Shown here piece by piece: positions 41,377-52,776 of a DNA stretch of 64,000 nt (positions are counted from its first letter, which is position 1; each line of letters starts with the position of its first letter). A model generated the notes under the pieces. The model searched no databases. It was not told the origin of the DNA and worked only from the letters and a program-made list of their open reading frames with translations. Where the stretch lies: contig JAFSFC010000054.1 of NCBI GenBank assembly GCA_017435425.1, positions 1-64,000 on the forward strand, given 5' to 3'. This DNA is from Ruminiclostridium sp. (GTDB taxonomy: Bacteria > Bacillota > Clostridia > Oscillospirales > Oscillospiraceae). Both the position numbers and the translations under genes were made by a program.

Positions 41377-41754
41377 TTAGCCTTGCTTTCCCTTGGGGAA
41401 CCAGTTGTAGGCGATGGTGGTGTAGAGGGTGACGGTGATGAGATACTCGATCACGTTCTGGGCGGTGAAAATGGACAGGTCGGCAGAGAAGAGATACCGG
41501 CCTACCAGACCCAGGGAGGCGAAGATAAAGACCATAACCAGGATGCGGAGGGTGTAGCCCGAGCCGTAGATGCGGGTCATCAGGCTGCCCAGGGCACCGA
41601 AGAACAGCAGGAAGCAGAGGAGAGGAAAAATCTGAACGTCCGGCTCAAAGATCCGGCTCAGGGGGAACTGATAGCCGCTGAGGAGAGCGGTGCACAGCCA
41701 GAGCATGGCCAGGAAAAAGAGTTGGGTTGCTCTGTCGTTTCGGGGTGTACTCAT
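41377..41754 (-). CDS. hypothetical four-helix membrane protein
   Basis: A 125-residue integral membrane protein with about four hydrophobic helices and no recognised motif. It is the last gene of a minus-strand group behind the metallophosphoesterase (21-base gap). An AAGGAAG site precedes the ATG. Function unknown. Confidence 0.65.
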   Translation of the reverse strand: MSTPRNDRATQLFFLAMLWLCTALLSGYQFPLSRIFEPDVQIFPLLCFLLFFGALGSLMTRIYGSGYTLRILVMVFIFASLGLVGRYLFSADLSIFTAQNVIEYLITVTLYTTIAYNWFPKGKQG

Positions 41755-41775
41755 GGGGATACTTCCTTTCTGTGT

Positions 41776-42609
41776 TCAGGTGATTTCGATGATGACCAGC
41801 TCCGGGCTGTTGAAGAGCCGGGGGATGGAGGTGGACTCCCGGGCCAGGCCCCGGCTCACCAGGAAGGTGCAGTCGGGGAAGTCGTACCGGCCTCCGGCAT
41901 ACTTTGGGAAAAACCCCTGGTTGGGGGCCAGCAGACCGTTGAGGAGGCCGGGGATCCGCCACTGGCCTCCGTGGGCGTGGCCGGACAGGATCAGGTCAAA
42001 GGCCCCGAAGGACCGGTAGTGTTCGATCTGCTCCGGCCGGTGGGACAGGAGGACGGTAAAGCGGGCGGGGTCTGCCTGGGCGGCGGCCTGGGTCAGCTGG
42101 CGGTCCATGGCCTCCTGGCCGATCCCCTCGGGGTCGTCCACCCCGCAGATCTGGATGGTCTGCCCCTCTGCGGTCAGGGGAATACAGTCCCCTTCCAGGA
42201 CATAGGCCCCGGCAGAGCGGATGAATTCCTTGATCCCATCCATGTCCTCGGTGCGGTACTCGTGATTGCCCGAGACGTAATAGGCGGGATAGGTTTTGGA
42301 AACTTCTGTTACAAATTGCTCGCCTTTTTCCCTGGGGATATCGTCGTCGATGATGTCGCCCCCCAGAAGGACAGCGTCCGGATTTTGGGCGGCGATGGCA
42401 TCCAGCAGTTCCCGCTGGCCCTCTCCGTAATCGCAGGAGTGGAGGTCGGTGACCAGGGCCAGCCGGATGGGCCGGTCCACTTCCGGGGCATCCAGCTCAT
42501 AGGTGACAGTGATCATTTCGTCGGTAGAACCCACCAGGAAAAGGGCGGCCGTCCCCAGAAGGAGGACGGCCAGAGCTGCGAGCAGCCCATTTCTTGCAGA
42601 TGCTTTCAT
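41776..42609 (-). CDS. membrane-anchored metallophosphoesterase
   Basis: A 277-residue calcineurin-like phosphoesterase. An N-terminal membrane helix (8-27) precedes the catalytic domain with the ligands in TDLHSCD, GGDIIDDD, GNHEYR and GHAHGGQ. It resembles YkuE-type enzymes that hydrolyse phosphodiesters or UDP-sugars at the membrane. It starts six bases after the SLH protein gene, so the two are one transcript. Confidence 0.87.
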   Translation of the reverse strand: MKASARNGLLAALAVLLLGTAALFLVGSTDEMITVTYELDAPEVDRPIRLALVTDLHSCDYGEGQRELLDAIAAQNPDAVLLGGDIIDDDIPREKGEQFVTEVSKTYPAYYVSGNHEYRTEDMDGIKEFIRSAGAYVLEGDCIPLTAEGQTIQICGVDDPEGIGQEAMDRQLTQAAAQADPARFTVLLSHRPEQIEHYRSFGAFDLILSGHAHGGQWRIPGLLNGLLAPNQGFFPKYAGGRYDFPDCTFLVSRGLARESTSIPRLFNSPELVIIEIT

Positions 42610-42615
42610 GGTTCG

Positions 42616-44358
42616 TTAAGCCAGGTTGAACAGAACGCGGGCATTGGGGTCAGCCATGCGCACCAGGATGGTGGCAACCTCCGCGCGGGTGATGGGAGCG
42701 TTGGGGAGGAAGGTGCCTGCGCTGTCGTTGCCGGCCAGGATGCCTGCACGATAGAGCTTGTAGATGGAGGCATCGGAGCGGTACACATCGGGAATGGAAC
42801 CGAAGGGGACGTTGTTCACTGCAGGCAGGGCCTCGGCAGGCAAGGCGTTGGCCACGATGGCGGCAAACTCCTGACGGGTCAGGGTACAGTTCATGTCGGA
42901 GGGGAGATTGCCGATGATGCCCTGGCTGATGGCGTAATCGGAATAGGCCTTGTACCAGGGGTTGGTGGCGGCAAAGGAACCGTTGCCGGTAACAAAGAGC
43001 TTCCGCATACGGGCGGCCAGGGTGATGGTCTGGGCAGCGGTGACCTGGGAAGTGGGCTCAAACTTGGCGGGCTCCACACCGTTCATCAGGCCGTAGGCGT
43101 AGACATTGGCGATGCTGTCGTAGTACCAGGCGTTTTTGGAGACATCCCGGAAGACGCCGTTGTACGTGTTGTTCTTATGGAAGCCCCTGCCGGTGGTGGT
43201 CCACTTGGCAGTGAGGGTGTGGCCGGTGGTGGTGGAGATCAGAGAGGAATTGTTCACCGGCTTGCCATTGGCGTTATACCAGCCCAGGAAAGCTGCCCCG
43301 TTTTTGGTGGGGGTGGGGAGCTGGTACTTGGTCCAGGCCTGGGCCAGCTGGTACTTGTTGGAGAGGGAGCCGCCGTTGGCATCGTATGTGACCGTCAGAT
43401 AACCTTTCTTCACCTGGAAGGTCTGCCAGTCAGAGTTGGTGTAGGTCCAGGGATTGGCGTTGGCGTTGGTGGCCTGGACCTTCACCCGGTAGGTGCCGGC
43501 GGGCAGGGGCTCCAGAGAGAAGGGAGAGATCACATAGAAGTGGTAGCGGTAGTTTTGCTTCCAGGAGCCGTCGGCCTGCTTCTGCTCCACATAGATGTTG
43601 TAGTGGGTGGCCAGGTTGGCGGCGCCCCAGGAAATTGCGATCTTATCCCCGGTGCCGTAGGCGTCGGCCAGGTCGGCCACCTGGGGGGTGGTGGGAAGGC
43701 CAAAGGCGGGCAGGATGGTGTCCTTGGCAGAGGGGTTGGCCTTGAAGCAGATCAGACCGCCGATGGTGCCGCTGTACTCGGACAGGAGCTTCTTGGCGGC
43801 CACGCCGGAGTCAAAGATCTTCACGTCAGAGCCGATCACCTGATCCACCGCCACAAAGTGGCCGCTGTACTTCACACGGGCGATGACATAGTAGCCGCTG
43901 GCCTGGAGCTGGCTGACCCGCAGGGCCACATCGGCCATGGGGGTGTCCGTGGAAAAGAACTCCTGGTTGGTGAAGTAGAACCGGGGGGAGGTGTTGTAGG
44001 TGATCTGCCCGAAGGACAGCAGGGCGTCCTGGGAACTGGTCTGGCTGTGGCTGATGTACCCCTGCTTGTCCAACCAGTCCCGGAGGGTGCCGGGGTTCAG
44101 CTGGGCGGGGTCATAGGCACCGGAGTGGCACATGAGCACAGCGATGGAGGAGATCAGGCAGCCGGAGCCGCCGAAGGTATGCAGATCACCCAGAGGGGTT
44201 TTGCCCCAGGCGGGGTCGCCCTGCCGCCAGGTGGTGTAGTCGGTGCTGTAGTTGGTGCCGTTATAGACAGAGGTTCCGGCGGCGCCGGCCAGGGGGACCG
44301 GCAGCAGGGTGAGGAGCATCACCAGGGCCAGGAACGCAGGTAACATTCTTTTTCGCAC
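42616..44358 (-). CDS. secreted SLH protein with C39-like peptidase domain
   Basis: A 580-residue exported protein. A signal peptide (1-27) precedes a C39-like papain-fold domain (about 30-200) with Cys in GSGCLISS and His in SGHFVAVD. A fibronectin-like and an InlB-repeat region (YDANGG, about 320-375) follow, then three SLH domains (about 400-580) for attachment to secondary cell-wall polymer. The start is the GTG at 44358, eight bases after AGGAGG. It heads an operon with a metallophosphoesterase. Confidence 0.82.
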   Translation of the reverse strand: MRKRMLPAFLALVMLLTLLPVPLAGAAGTSVYNGTNYSTDYTTWRQGDPAWGKTPLGDLHTFGGSGCLISSIAVLMCHSGAYDPAQLNPGTLRDWLDKQGYISHSQTSSQDALLSFGQITYNTSPRFYFTNQEFFSTDTPMADVALRVSQLQASGYYVIARVKYSGHFVAVDQVIGSDVKIFDSGVAAKKLLSEYSGTIGGLICFKANPSAKDTILPAFGLPTTPQVADLADAYGTGDKIAISWGAANLATHYNIYVEQKQADGSWKQNYRYHFYVISPFSLEPLPAGTYRVKVQATNANANPWTYTNSDWQTFQVKKGYLTVTYDANGGSLSNKYQLAQAWTKYQLPTPTKNGAAFLGWYNANGKPVNNSSLISTTTGHTLTAKWTTTGRGFHKNNTYNGVFRDVSKNAWYYDSIANVYAYGLMNGVEPAKFEPTSQVTAAQTITLAARMRKLFVTGNGSFAATNPWYKAYSDYAISQGIIGNLPSDMNCTLTRQEFAAIVANALPAEALPAVNNVPFGSIPDVYRSDASIYKLYRAGILAGNDSAGTFLPNAPITRAEVATILVRMADPNARVLFNLA

Positions 44359-44479
44359 GTTCAATGCCTCCTTTTCATGGGTATGGAGTCTGTACATAAT
44401 AATACAGTTTCAGTATGGCATAAAATAGCGGAAAAGTCCAGTAAATTGGGGGAACTGTAAGATTTCTGCAATAAAAAGA

Positions 44480-44515
44480 GCCACAGGCCGGGACTTTGCT
44501 GTCCCGGCCTGCGGC
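44480..44515 (-). terminator. terminator of the dehydratase transcript
   Basis: A 15-base stem starting GCCACAGGCCGGGAC with a six-base loop is followed by TTTTTATT on the minus strand. Confidence 0.88.
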
Positions 44516-44540
44516 CCAAAGAGAGATAGGGAGAAACATA

Positions 44541-44648
44541 TCAATGGGGGCTTGACCGGCGGTGGCTTCCCAGGCAGACGGCAAAGACCAGAGCCAGGGA
44601 CAGCAGACTTCGGATGATGGAGAGGATGGAGTGGATGCGCTTGACCAT
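44541..44648 (-). CDS. 35-residue membrane peptide
   Basis: A short gene on the minus strand, starting at ATG 44648 six bases after AAAGGAG and ending at a TGA before the terminator. The product begins MVKRIHSILSII, has one hydrophobic helix (about 7-27) and a basic tail. It is 21 bases downstream of the dehydratase-family gene and shares its terminator, so it is probably translated. Function unknown. Confidence 0.55.
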   Translation of the reverse strand: MVKRIHSILSIIRSLLSLALVFAVCLGSHRRSSPH

Positions 44649-44669
44649 AAGAAGCTCCTTTCCGGTGGG

Positions 44670-45917
44670 TCACACGGCGGCAGTCTGCTGACGGAGACCG
44701 GCCTTCTCCCGAGCGGTGGCCAGCATGAGCTTGATGCGGTTTTCCTGGTTCACCCGGGAGGCGTTGGCATCGTAGTCGATGGAGCAGATGTTGGCGTTAG
44801 GGTAGAGCTCCTTGAATCGGCGGAAGGCACCACGGCCCACAATGTGGTTGGGCAGGCAGCCGAAGGGCTGGGCGCAGAGGATGTTCTCGTATCCGTGGCG
44901 GACCAGTTCGCTCATCTCGGCCGACAGGTACCAGCCCTCGCCCATCTTCACGCCTCGGTCCAGGATCTTTTCCCCTTGGGCCCGTATATGCCGGAAGGAG
45001 GAGGGGCGGACAAACTGGGGGAAGTCCTTCAGAGTGTGGTTCAGAACAGCCTCATAGGCGGTGATCACTCCGGTGGTGACCTTGCTGACCAGAGCCTTGA
45101 TCCGGCTGTCCCCATAAAGGGCCCGGTCCACTGCCGGACCGTCCAGACAGTAGTGGAGGAAGCCCAGGACCCCGGGGAGCATATACTCGCAGTCCTGCTC
45201 CTGGAGGAATTCCTCCAGGTTGTTGTTGGCGAAGGGGGAATACTGGGCGTAGACCTCTCCCACGATACCCACCCTGACCTTCTTCTGGGTCTTGGTGGGG
45301 ATGGCGGCAAAGTCTTCGGCCATCTGGCGCAGATGCTTTCTCAGCTGGAAGGGGAGGACCGAGGCGGAGAAGAGGAGACTCTTCATGTAGTCGTACCATC
45401 GCTCCATGACGGCTTGGGTGTCCCCGGGGTTGACCTCATAGGGCCTGACCTGATTTTTCAGGAGCATCATCAGGTCCCCGTAGGTGACGGCGGCCAGAGC
45501 CCGGAGGCAGAGAATGGGGGTCAGGCGGAAGCCGCTGTCCCGGCTCAGGGTGGTGAAACCCAGGGTGATCACCGGGATGTGCTCCATGCCCAGCTTCTGC
45601 AGGGCTTTCTTCAGGGCCATCACGTAGTTGGAGGCCCGGCATCCGCCGCCGGTCTGAAACTGCATGAGGGCAATGGATCTGGTGTCATGGTCTCCGCTGA
45701 TGACGGCGTGGAGCTGCTGACCCAGGGAGCAGATGGCGGGGTAGCACATGTCGTTGTGGATATACTTGAGGCCTGCCTCCAGAACGGAGGGACCCTGGGT
45801 CCGCAGGACCTGCGCCTTGTATCCGCTGGCCCGAATGGCGTTGGCCAGCAGCTCCATGTGGACGGGAAACAGATCGGGGATCAGCAAAGTATGCTGTGAT
45901 TTGGAAAAAGCTGTCAC
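44670..45917 (-). CDS. 2-hydroxyacyl-CoA dehydratase family protein
   Basis: A 415-residue protein of the 2-hydroxyacyl-CoA dehydratase (HgdB-like/DUF2229) family. Cysteine-containing segments NDMCYPAI, GGGCRASN and CAQPFGCLPNH are those that bind an Fe-S cluster. It lacks the ATPase activator domain. Related proteins in Clostridia are fused or paired with activators and act on radical-type dehydration; the substrate is unknown. GTG start after AAGGAGG. Divergent from a TetR gene with operators covering both promoters. Confidence 0.8.
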   Translation of the reverse strand: MTAFSKSQHTLLIPDLFPVHMELLANAIRASGYKAQVLRTQGPSVLEAGLKYIHNDMCYPAICSLGQQLHAVISGDHDTRSIALMQFQTGGGCRASNYVMALKKALQKLGMEHIPVITLGFTTLSRDSGFRLTPILCLRALAAVTYGDLMMLLKNQVRPYEVNPGDTQAVMERWYDYMKSLLFSASVLPFQLRKHLRQMAEDFAAIPTKTQKKVRVGIVGEVYAQYSPFANNNLEEFLQEQDCEYMLPGVLGFLHYCLDGPAVDRALYGDSRIKALVSKVTTGVITAYEAVLNHTLKDFPQFVRPSSFRHIRAQGEKILDRGVKMGEGWYLSAEMSELVRHGYENILCAQPFGCLPNHIVGRGAFRRFKELYPNANICSIDYDANASRVNQENRIKLMLATAREKAGLRQQTAAV

Positions 45918-45936
45918 TGTTCTCCCTCCTTTCGAA

Positions 45937-45965
45937 TTGACAATGGAAACGAAATGTGGTACAAT
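45937..45965 (+). promoter_or_regulatory. promoter of the TetR gene
   Basis: TTGACA and TACAAT with a 17-base spacer, 95 bases before the start at 46060. Confidence 0.8.
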
Positions 45966-45972
45966 TTGTACC
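45958..45972. promoter_or_regulatory. palindromic operator 1
   Basis: GGTACAA and TTGTACC form a perfect 7-base inverted repeat around one base, covering the -10 of the TetR promoter. Confidence 0.6.
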
Positions 45973-45989
45973 TGATACAGATTGTATCA
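45973..45989. promoter_or_regulatory. palindromic operator 2
   Basis: TGATACA and TGTATCA form a perfect 7-base inverted repeat around GAT, overlapping the -10 of the minus-strand promoter and directly adjoining operator 1. Confidence 0.6.
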
Positions 45990-46008
45990 AAATTGAATTT
46001 AATGTCAA
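45981..46008 (-). promoter_or_regulatory. promoter of the dehydratase-family gene
   Basis: TTGACA (46008-46003) and TACAAT (45986-45981) with a 16-base spacer on the minus strand. Confidence 0.75.
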
Positions 46009-46059
46009 CATTTGGAAGGAGGCAGAATCCGAAGTTCTGTCTCAAAGGGATGGGATAGG

Positions 46060-46644
46060 ATGGACAAACGCAAGGCAGCACGGCAGCGGGTGCGGACGAA
46101 GATCACAGAAGCTCTGCTGGAACTGATGGGGGAAAAACCCTTTTCTGAGATCTCGGTCATCGAGATCGTGAACCGGGCTGGGGTGGCCCGCCAGTCCTAC
46201 TACCGAAACTTTTCCAGCAAGGAAAAGGTGGTGGAGGGGTTCTACTTCGGCCTGCGGGATCTGGGACTGGCAGAAATGCGGCGAAGGCAGCCGGAGAATG
46301 ACTGCCAGTGGGTGTCTGTGATCCTTGAGGTCATGAGCACCAAGCGGGAGGAGCTTCTGCGCCTCTACCACGGCGGCTTTTCCAAGGTCCACCTGGATAT
46401 CATCAATCAGTTTGTAGAGGATGCCGCAGGGGATATGCCGGCTTTTTCTCCGGATCGCTATAAGCTCTACTGCTATGCCGGGGCGGTCTACAACACCACC
46501 CTGGTTTGGTACCAGGGGGGATGCCGGGAGACCCCGGAAGAGGTGGCCCGGATCATCTGCAGCTTCCAGGCGGTCGATCTGCTCCCCAATCTGGTGGAGT
46601 ACGCCTCCCGCCTGCGGGAGGAGCAGGCGCCTGCGGAGGAATAA
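46060..46644 (+). CDS. TetR family regulator (AcrR-like)
   Basis: A 194-residue TetR-type protein. The helix-turn-helix (about 28-50) has the typical GVARQSYYRNFSSKEKVVEGF segment. The ligand-binding domain has no recognisable specificity. It is divergent from the dehydratase-family gene and two perfect palindromes lie across both -10 boxes, so it probably represses both. The ATG at 46060 was preferred over an in-frame upstream start. Confidence 0.87.
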   Translation: MDKRKAARQRVRTKITEALLELMGEKPFSEISVIEIVNRAGVARQSYYRNFSSKEKVVEGFYFGLRDLGLAEMRRRQPENDCQWVSVILEVMSTKREELLRLYHGGFSKVHLDIINQFVEDAAGDMPAFSPDRYKLYCYAGAVYNTTLVWYQGGCRETPEEVARIICSFQAVDLLPNLVEYASRLREEQAPAEE

Positions 46645-46684
46645 AAAGGCTCCCTCGTCAGAGGGAAGCATAGATTGGCGCAAA

Positions 46685-46714
46685 AAAAGGAACCGGAGTG
46701 ATCCGGTTCCTTTT
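46685..46714. terminator. terminator
   Basis: AAAAGGAACCGGA pairs with TCCGGTTCCTTTT around a GTGA loop, between convergent TetR and eno regions. Confidence 0.8.
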
Positions 46715-46734
46715 TTATACGTTAGGTTGTGTAT

Positions 46735-46790
46735 CTTACTTCAGGTTGAAGAAAGCGTCCTTGCCCAGGTAGACAGCCACGTCGTCCAGC
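46735..46790 (-). pseudogene. duplicated 3' end of eno
   Basis: Fifty-six bases repeat the end of the eno gene, stop codon included (47002-47057), with one mismatch. It lies beyond the current eno terminator. It encodes only about the last 17 residues and cannot be functional. The 160 bases between it and the current terminator (46791-46953) contain small hairpins and no gene I can identify. Confidence 0.85.
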
Positions 46791-46953
46791 GAATCCCATC
46801 CGGCAATTCTGCCGTATGGGGACCCGTGGCTCGATTTGCCATCCTCGGGGGAAATGAATCCCCCCTGCGGGAACTCTGCGAGATTCACGCAGCACCCGCT
46901 GCGGCCCGTCTGTAACGGGCTGGAAGAGCTGGCCGATGTGGCGGGGAAAAAGA

Positions 46954-46980
46954 AAGAGGACTGGAAGAACCAGTCCTCTT
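46954..46980 (-). terminator. terminator of the glycolytic operon
   Basis: AAGAGGACTGG pairs with CCAGTCCTCTT, followed by T on the minus strand. Confidence 0.8.
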
Positions 46981-47002
46981 CTGTTTCGTTGGAGGGAGAA
47001 GC

Positions 47003-49868
<2,866 letters not shown>

Positions 49869-49927
49869 AGGACCTCCTGGCTGTGGGATCCCCACAGCCG
49901 ATGATACTGATTTATCAAGAAAAAGTA

Positions 49928-50701
49928 TTATTCCTGATTTGCGATCTGAATGATCTTGAGGAAGCTCTCCACTTTCAGGGAGGCAGAGCCGATGAGGCCG
50001 CCGTCCACATCCTCTTGTGCAAGGAGAGCTTCTGCATTGTTTTCGTTCATGGAACCACCGTACTGGATGGTGGTGGAGCGGGCGATCCGGGCACCGTAAA
50101 GCTTGCGCAGGATGCCGCGGATGGCAGAGCAGACCTCTCCTGCCTGCTCGGGGGTGGCGGTGTTGCCGGTGCCGATGGCCCAGATGGGCTCGTAGGCGAT
50201 GACCACATGGCGCATCTGCTCAGGGGTGACCCCGGCCAGAGCGGTCTTGATCTGGTAGCTGATGAGCTCCAGGGTGACCCCCAGCTGGCGCTGGTCCCAG
50301 TCCTCGCCCACGCAGATGATGGGGTTCAGGCCGGCCTCCAGAGCGGCGTGGACCTTGCGGTTGACCACCAGGTCGTTTTCGCCAAAGAGATTCCGTCGTT
50401 CGCTGTGGCCCACGATGACGTACTTTACATCCAGGTCGGCCAGCATGTCAGCAGAGACCTCGCCGGTAAAGGTGCCTTCGTTGGCCCAGTGACAGTTCTG
50501 GGCGCCCACAGCGATGCGGCTGTCCTTCAGGATCTTGGATGCAGCGGGAATGTCCACATAGGGCACGCACAGGGCGATGCTGCACCGCTTGGCCCGGGGC
50601 AGGCCGGCCTTCAGTTCCTCAGCAAAGACTTTGGCCTCGGAAGGGGTCTTGAACATCTTCCAGTTGCCCGCAATGATGGTTTTACGATATTTTCTGTTCA
50701 T
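49928..50701 (-). CDS. tpiA: triosephosphate isomerase
   Basis: A 257-residue TIM barrel. Catalytic residues N13 and K15 (GNWKM), H99 (VGHSERR) and E171 (YEPIWAIGTG) are present. It interconverts dihydroxyacetone phosphate and glyceraldehyde 3-phosphate. It lies between pgk and gpmI in the glycolytic operon with 25- and 59-base gaps. Confidence 0.96.
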   Translation of the reverse strand: MNRKYRKTIIAGNWKMFKTPSEAKVFAEELKAGLPRAKRCSIALCVPYVDIPAASKILKDSRIAVGAQNCHWANEGTFTGEVSADMLADLDVKYVIVGHSERRNLFGENDLVVNRKVHAALEAGLNPIICVGEDWDQRQLGVTLELISYQIKTALAGVTPEQMRHVVIAYEPIWAIGTGNTATPEQAGEVCSAIRGILRKLYGARIARSTTIQYGGSMNENNAEALLAQEDVDGGLIGSASLKVESFLKIIQIANQE

Positions 50702-50726
50702 ATCCTTATTATCTGTTCCGAATGGA

Positions 50727-51923
50727 TCACTTATCGTTCAGGCAGACCACGCCGGGCAGGGCCAGACCCTCCAGGAACTCCAGGGAGGCACCGCCGCCGG
50801 TGGAGATGTGGGTGATCTTGTCTGCCAGGCCGGACTTTTCCACAGCAGAGGCGGAGTCGCCGCCGCCCACGATGGTGATGGCACCTTCCAGATCGGCCAG
50901 AGCCTTGGCCACAGCGTTGGTGCCTTCTGCGAAGGCGTCAAACTCGAAGACACCCATGGGACCGTTCCAGATGACGGTGCCTGCACCCTTAATGGCCTCG
51001 GAGAAGAGTTCCACGGTCTTGGGGCCGATGTCCATGCCCATCCAGCCGTCGGGGATCTGACCGGCGGTGACCACCTGGTACTCGGCATCGCCGGAGAACT
51101 CCTTGGTGATCTTGTTGTCCACGGGCAGCAGGAGCTTCACGCCCTTTTCCTTTGCCAGGGCGATCATGTTGCGGGCGTAGTTCAGGCGATCCTCGTCCAG
51201 GAGGGATTCGCCGATGTCGCCGCCCATGGCCTTCTGGAAGGTGTAAGCCATGCCGCCGCCGATGATGATGGTGTCAGCAATGTTCAGCAGATTGTTGATG
51301 ACGCCGATCTTGTCGGCCACCTTAGCGCCGCCCAGGATAGAGACCAGAGGACGCTGGGGGTTTTCCAGGGCACCGCCCATGACGGCCAGCTCCTTTTCCA
51401 CCAGGAAGCCTGCCACGGCGGGCATGTAGTCGGCAACACCAGCGGTGGAGGCGTGGGCACGATGGGAGCAGCCGAAGGCGTCAAAGACGAAGATGTCGGC
51501 CAGGGAAGCCAGTTCCTTGGCGAATTCGGGGTCGTTCTTCTCCTCTTCCTTACGGAAGCGCAGGTTTTCCACCAGCATGACCTGACCGGGCTGCAGGGCA
51601 GCGGCCATCTCCTTGGTGTTGGGGCCCAGCACGTCGGTGGTCATGGGCACGGGAATGCCCATCAACTTTTCCAGGTGCTCCCGGGCGGAGTACAGGGAGT
51701 TCTCCTTCTTCCACTCGCCCTTGGGACGGCCCAGGTGGGAGGTCAGGATAACGGCGGCGTTCTGGTCCAGCAGGTAGCGGATGGTGGGGATGGTGGCGAT
51801 GATACGGGTGTCGTCCAGGATCTCGCCGGTCTTCTTGTCGTAGGGAACGTTAAAGTCGCAGCGCATCAGGATCTTCTTGCCGGCGACGTCGATATCACGA
51901 ATGTTCTTCTTGTTGTAATTCAT
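50727..51923 (-). CDS. pgk: phosphoglycerate kinase
   Basis: A 398-residue PGK. The N-terminal substrate domain has [10 protein letters not shown] and [10 protein letters not shown]; the C-terminal domain has [14 protein letters not shown] and the ATP loop [14 protein letters not shown]. It makes ATP from 1,3-bisphosphoglycerate. The usual partner gap is not in the window, the gene upstream being trmL. Confidence 0.96.
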   Translation of the reverse strand: MNYNKKNIRDIDVAGKKILMRCDFNVPYDKKTGEILDDTRIIATIPTIRYLLDQNAAVILTSHLGRPKGEWKKENSLYSAREHLEKLMGIPVPMTTDVLGPNTKEMAAALQPGQVMLVENLRFRKEEEKNDPEFAKELASLADIFVFDAFGCSHRAHASTAGVADYMPAVAGFLVEKELAVMGGALENPQRPLVSILGGAKVADKIGVINNLLNIADTIIIGGGMAYTFQKAMGGDIGESLLDEDRLNYARNMIALAKEKGVKLLLPVDNKITKEFSGDAEYQVVTAGQIPDGWMGMDIGPKTVELFSEAIKGAGTVIWNGPMGVFEFDAFAEGTNAVAKALADLEGAITIVGGGDSASAVEKSGLADKITHISTGGGASLEFLEGLALPGVVCLNDK

Positions 51924-51960
51924 AGGAAAAAAGCCCCTTCTCTTTTTTTCAATGGTTGAT

Positions 51961-52464
51961 TCATTCTTCGTGGGTAATACTCTCTTGTTTCATTTCGCCC
52001 TCTCCGGTCAGGCCGGGAAAGTCCAGCTGACGGAGGGCCTCGTAGGTCACAACGGCCACAGAGTTTGCCAGGTTCAGGCTGCGGGCGTCGGGACGCATGG
52101 GGATGCGGATACACCGATGGGCATGGGCCTCGCGGAACCACTGGGGCAGACCGGCGGTCTCTTTTCCGAAAAAGAGCCAGGAGTCCTGGGTGAAGGCTGC
52201 CTTGCTGTAGTCCTGGGGGGCCTTGGTGGTGGCCAACCACAGATCGGTGATGGTGTTTTTGCGAAACAGATCTTCCAGGTTGTCATAGACCTGGACATCC
52301 ACCATGTGCCAGTAGTCCAGACCTGCTCGCTTCACTGCCTTGTCGCTGATGTCAAACCCAAGGGGTCTGACCAGGTGCAGACGGCTGCGGGTGGCGGCGC
52401 AGGTGCGGGCGATGTTGCCGGTGTTCATGGGGATCTCCGGTTCTACGAGAACGATGTTAAGCAT
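51961..52464 (-). CDS. trmL: tRNA (cytidine/uridine-34-2'-O)-methyltransferase
   Basis: A 167-residue SPOUT methyltransferase with the TrmL signature VEPEIPMNTGNIARTCAAT, FGKETAGLP and the knot region RSLNLANSVAVVTYEALRQ. It methylates the wobble ribose of tRNA-Leu isoacceptors. It is the first gene of the glycolytic transcript, 37 bases ahead of pgk. Confidence 0.93.
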   Translation of the reverse strand: MLNIVLVEPEIPMNTGNIARTCAATRSRLHLVRPLGFDISDKAVKRAGLDYWHMVDVQVYDNLEDLFRKNTITDLWLATTKAPQDYSKAAFTQDSWLFFGKETAGLPQWFREAHAHRCIRIPMRPDARSLNLANSVAVVTYEALRQLDFPGLTGEGEMKQESITHEE

Positions 52465-52513
52465 GATATCTGTCGCCTCGATCCTTCTTTGCTGTCATTC
52501 TGATACAGCTTGC

Positions 52514-52542
52514 ATTTTACTGCAAGTGGGTCTGGAATTCAA
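52514..52542 (-). promoter_or_regulatory. promoter of trmL-glycolysis operon
   Basis: TTGAAT (52542-52537) and TAAAAT (52519-52514) with a 17-base spacer on the minus strand. The stretch 52543-52714 holds nothing else that I can identify. Confidence 0.55.
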
Positions 52543-52714
52543 CCAAAATGTTTTGAAAAGTGAGAAAAATCCGGAAATTGAGATAAAGTATCAAATTTCA
52601 GAGCCGATTTTTAGATAATTCGTTCCCTTTGCCTATTGGACAGTGACAAGAAAATGCAGGAAATCCGTCGTGTTGGGCGAAATGCCAAAGAACTGATGCC
52701 CCGAAAAAATGGAC

Positions 52715-52763
52715 TTGACAAAAGTCGTGTTATAGATTACTCTATTTTGTAGAATAATCTATA
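52715..52763 (+). promoter_or_regulatory. promoter with palindromic operator
   Basis: TTGACA (52715-52720) and TACTCT (52738-52743) with a 17-base spacer. An inverted repeat TATAGATTA/TAATCTATA (52731-52739 and 52755-52763, plus TCT/AGA inside) covers the -10 and is a likely binding site for the regulator of this operon. Confidence 0.7.
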
Positions 52764-52776
52764 AAGAGGTGATAGT

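Noticed and set aside
41365-44343. Nearly 3-kb plus-strand open frame opposite the SLH/phosphoesterase genes
   Set aside because: Antisense shadow; the minus strand encodes recognisable domains over the same interval.
46791-46953. A gene in the stretch between the two eno tails
   Set aside because: No frame of convincing length with a ribosome site; only short hairpins are visible.
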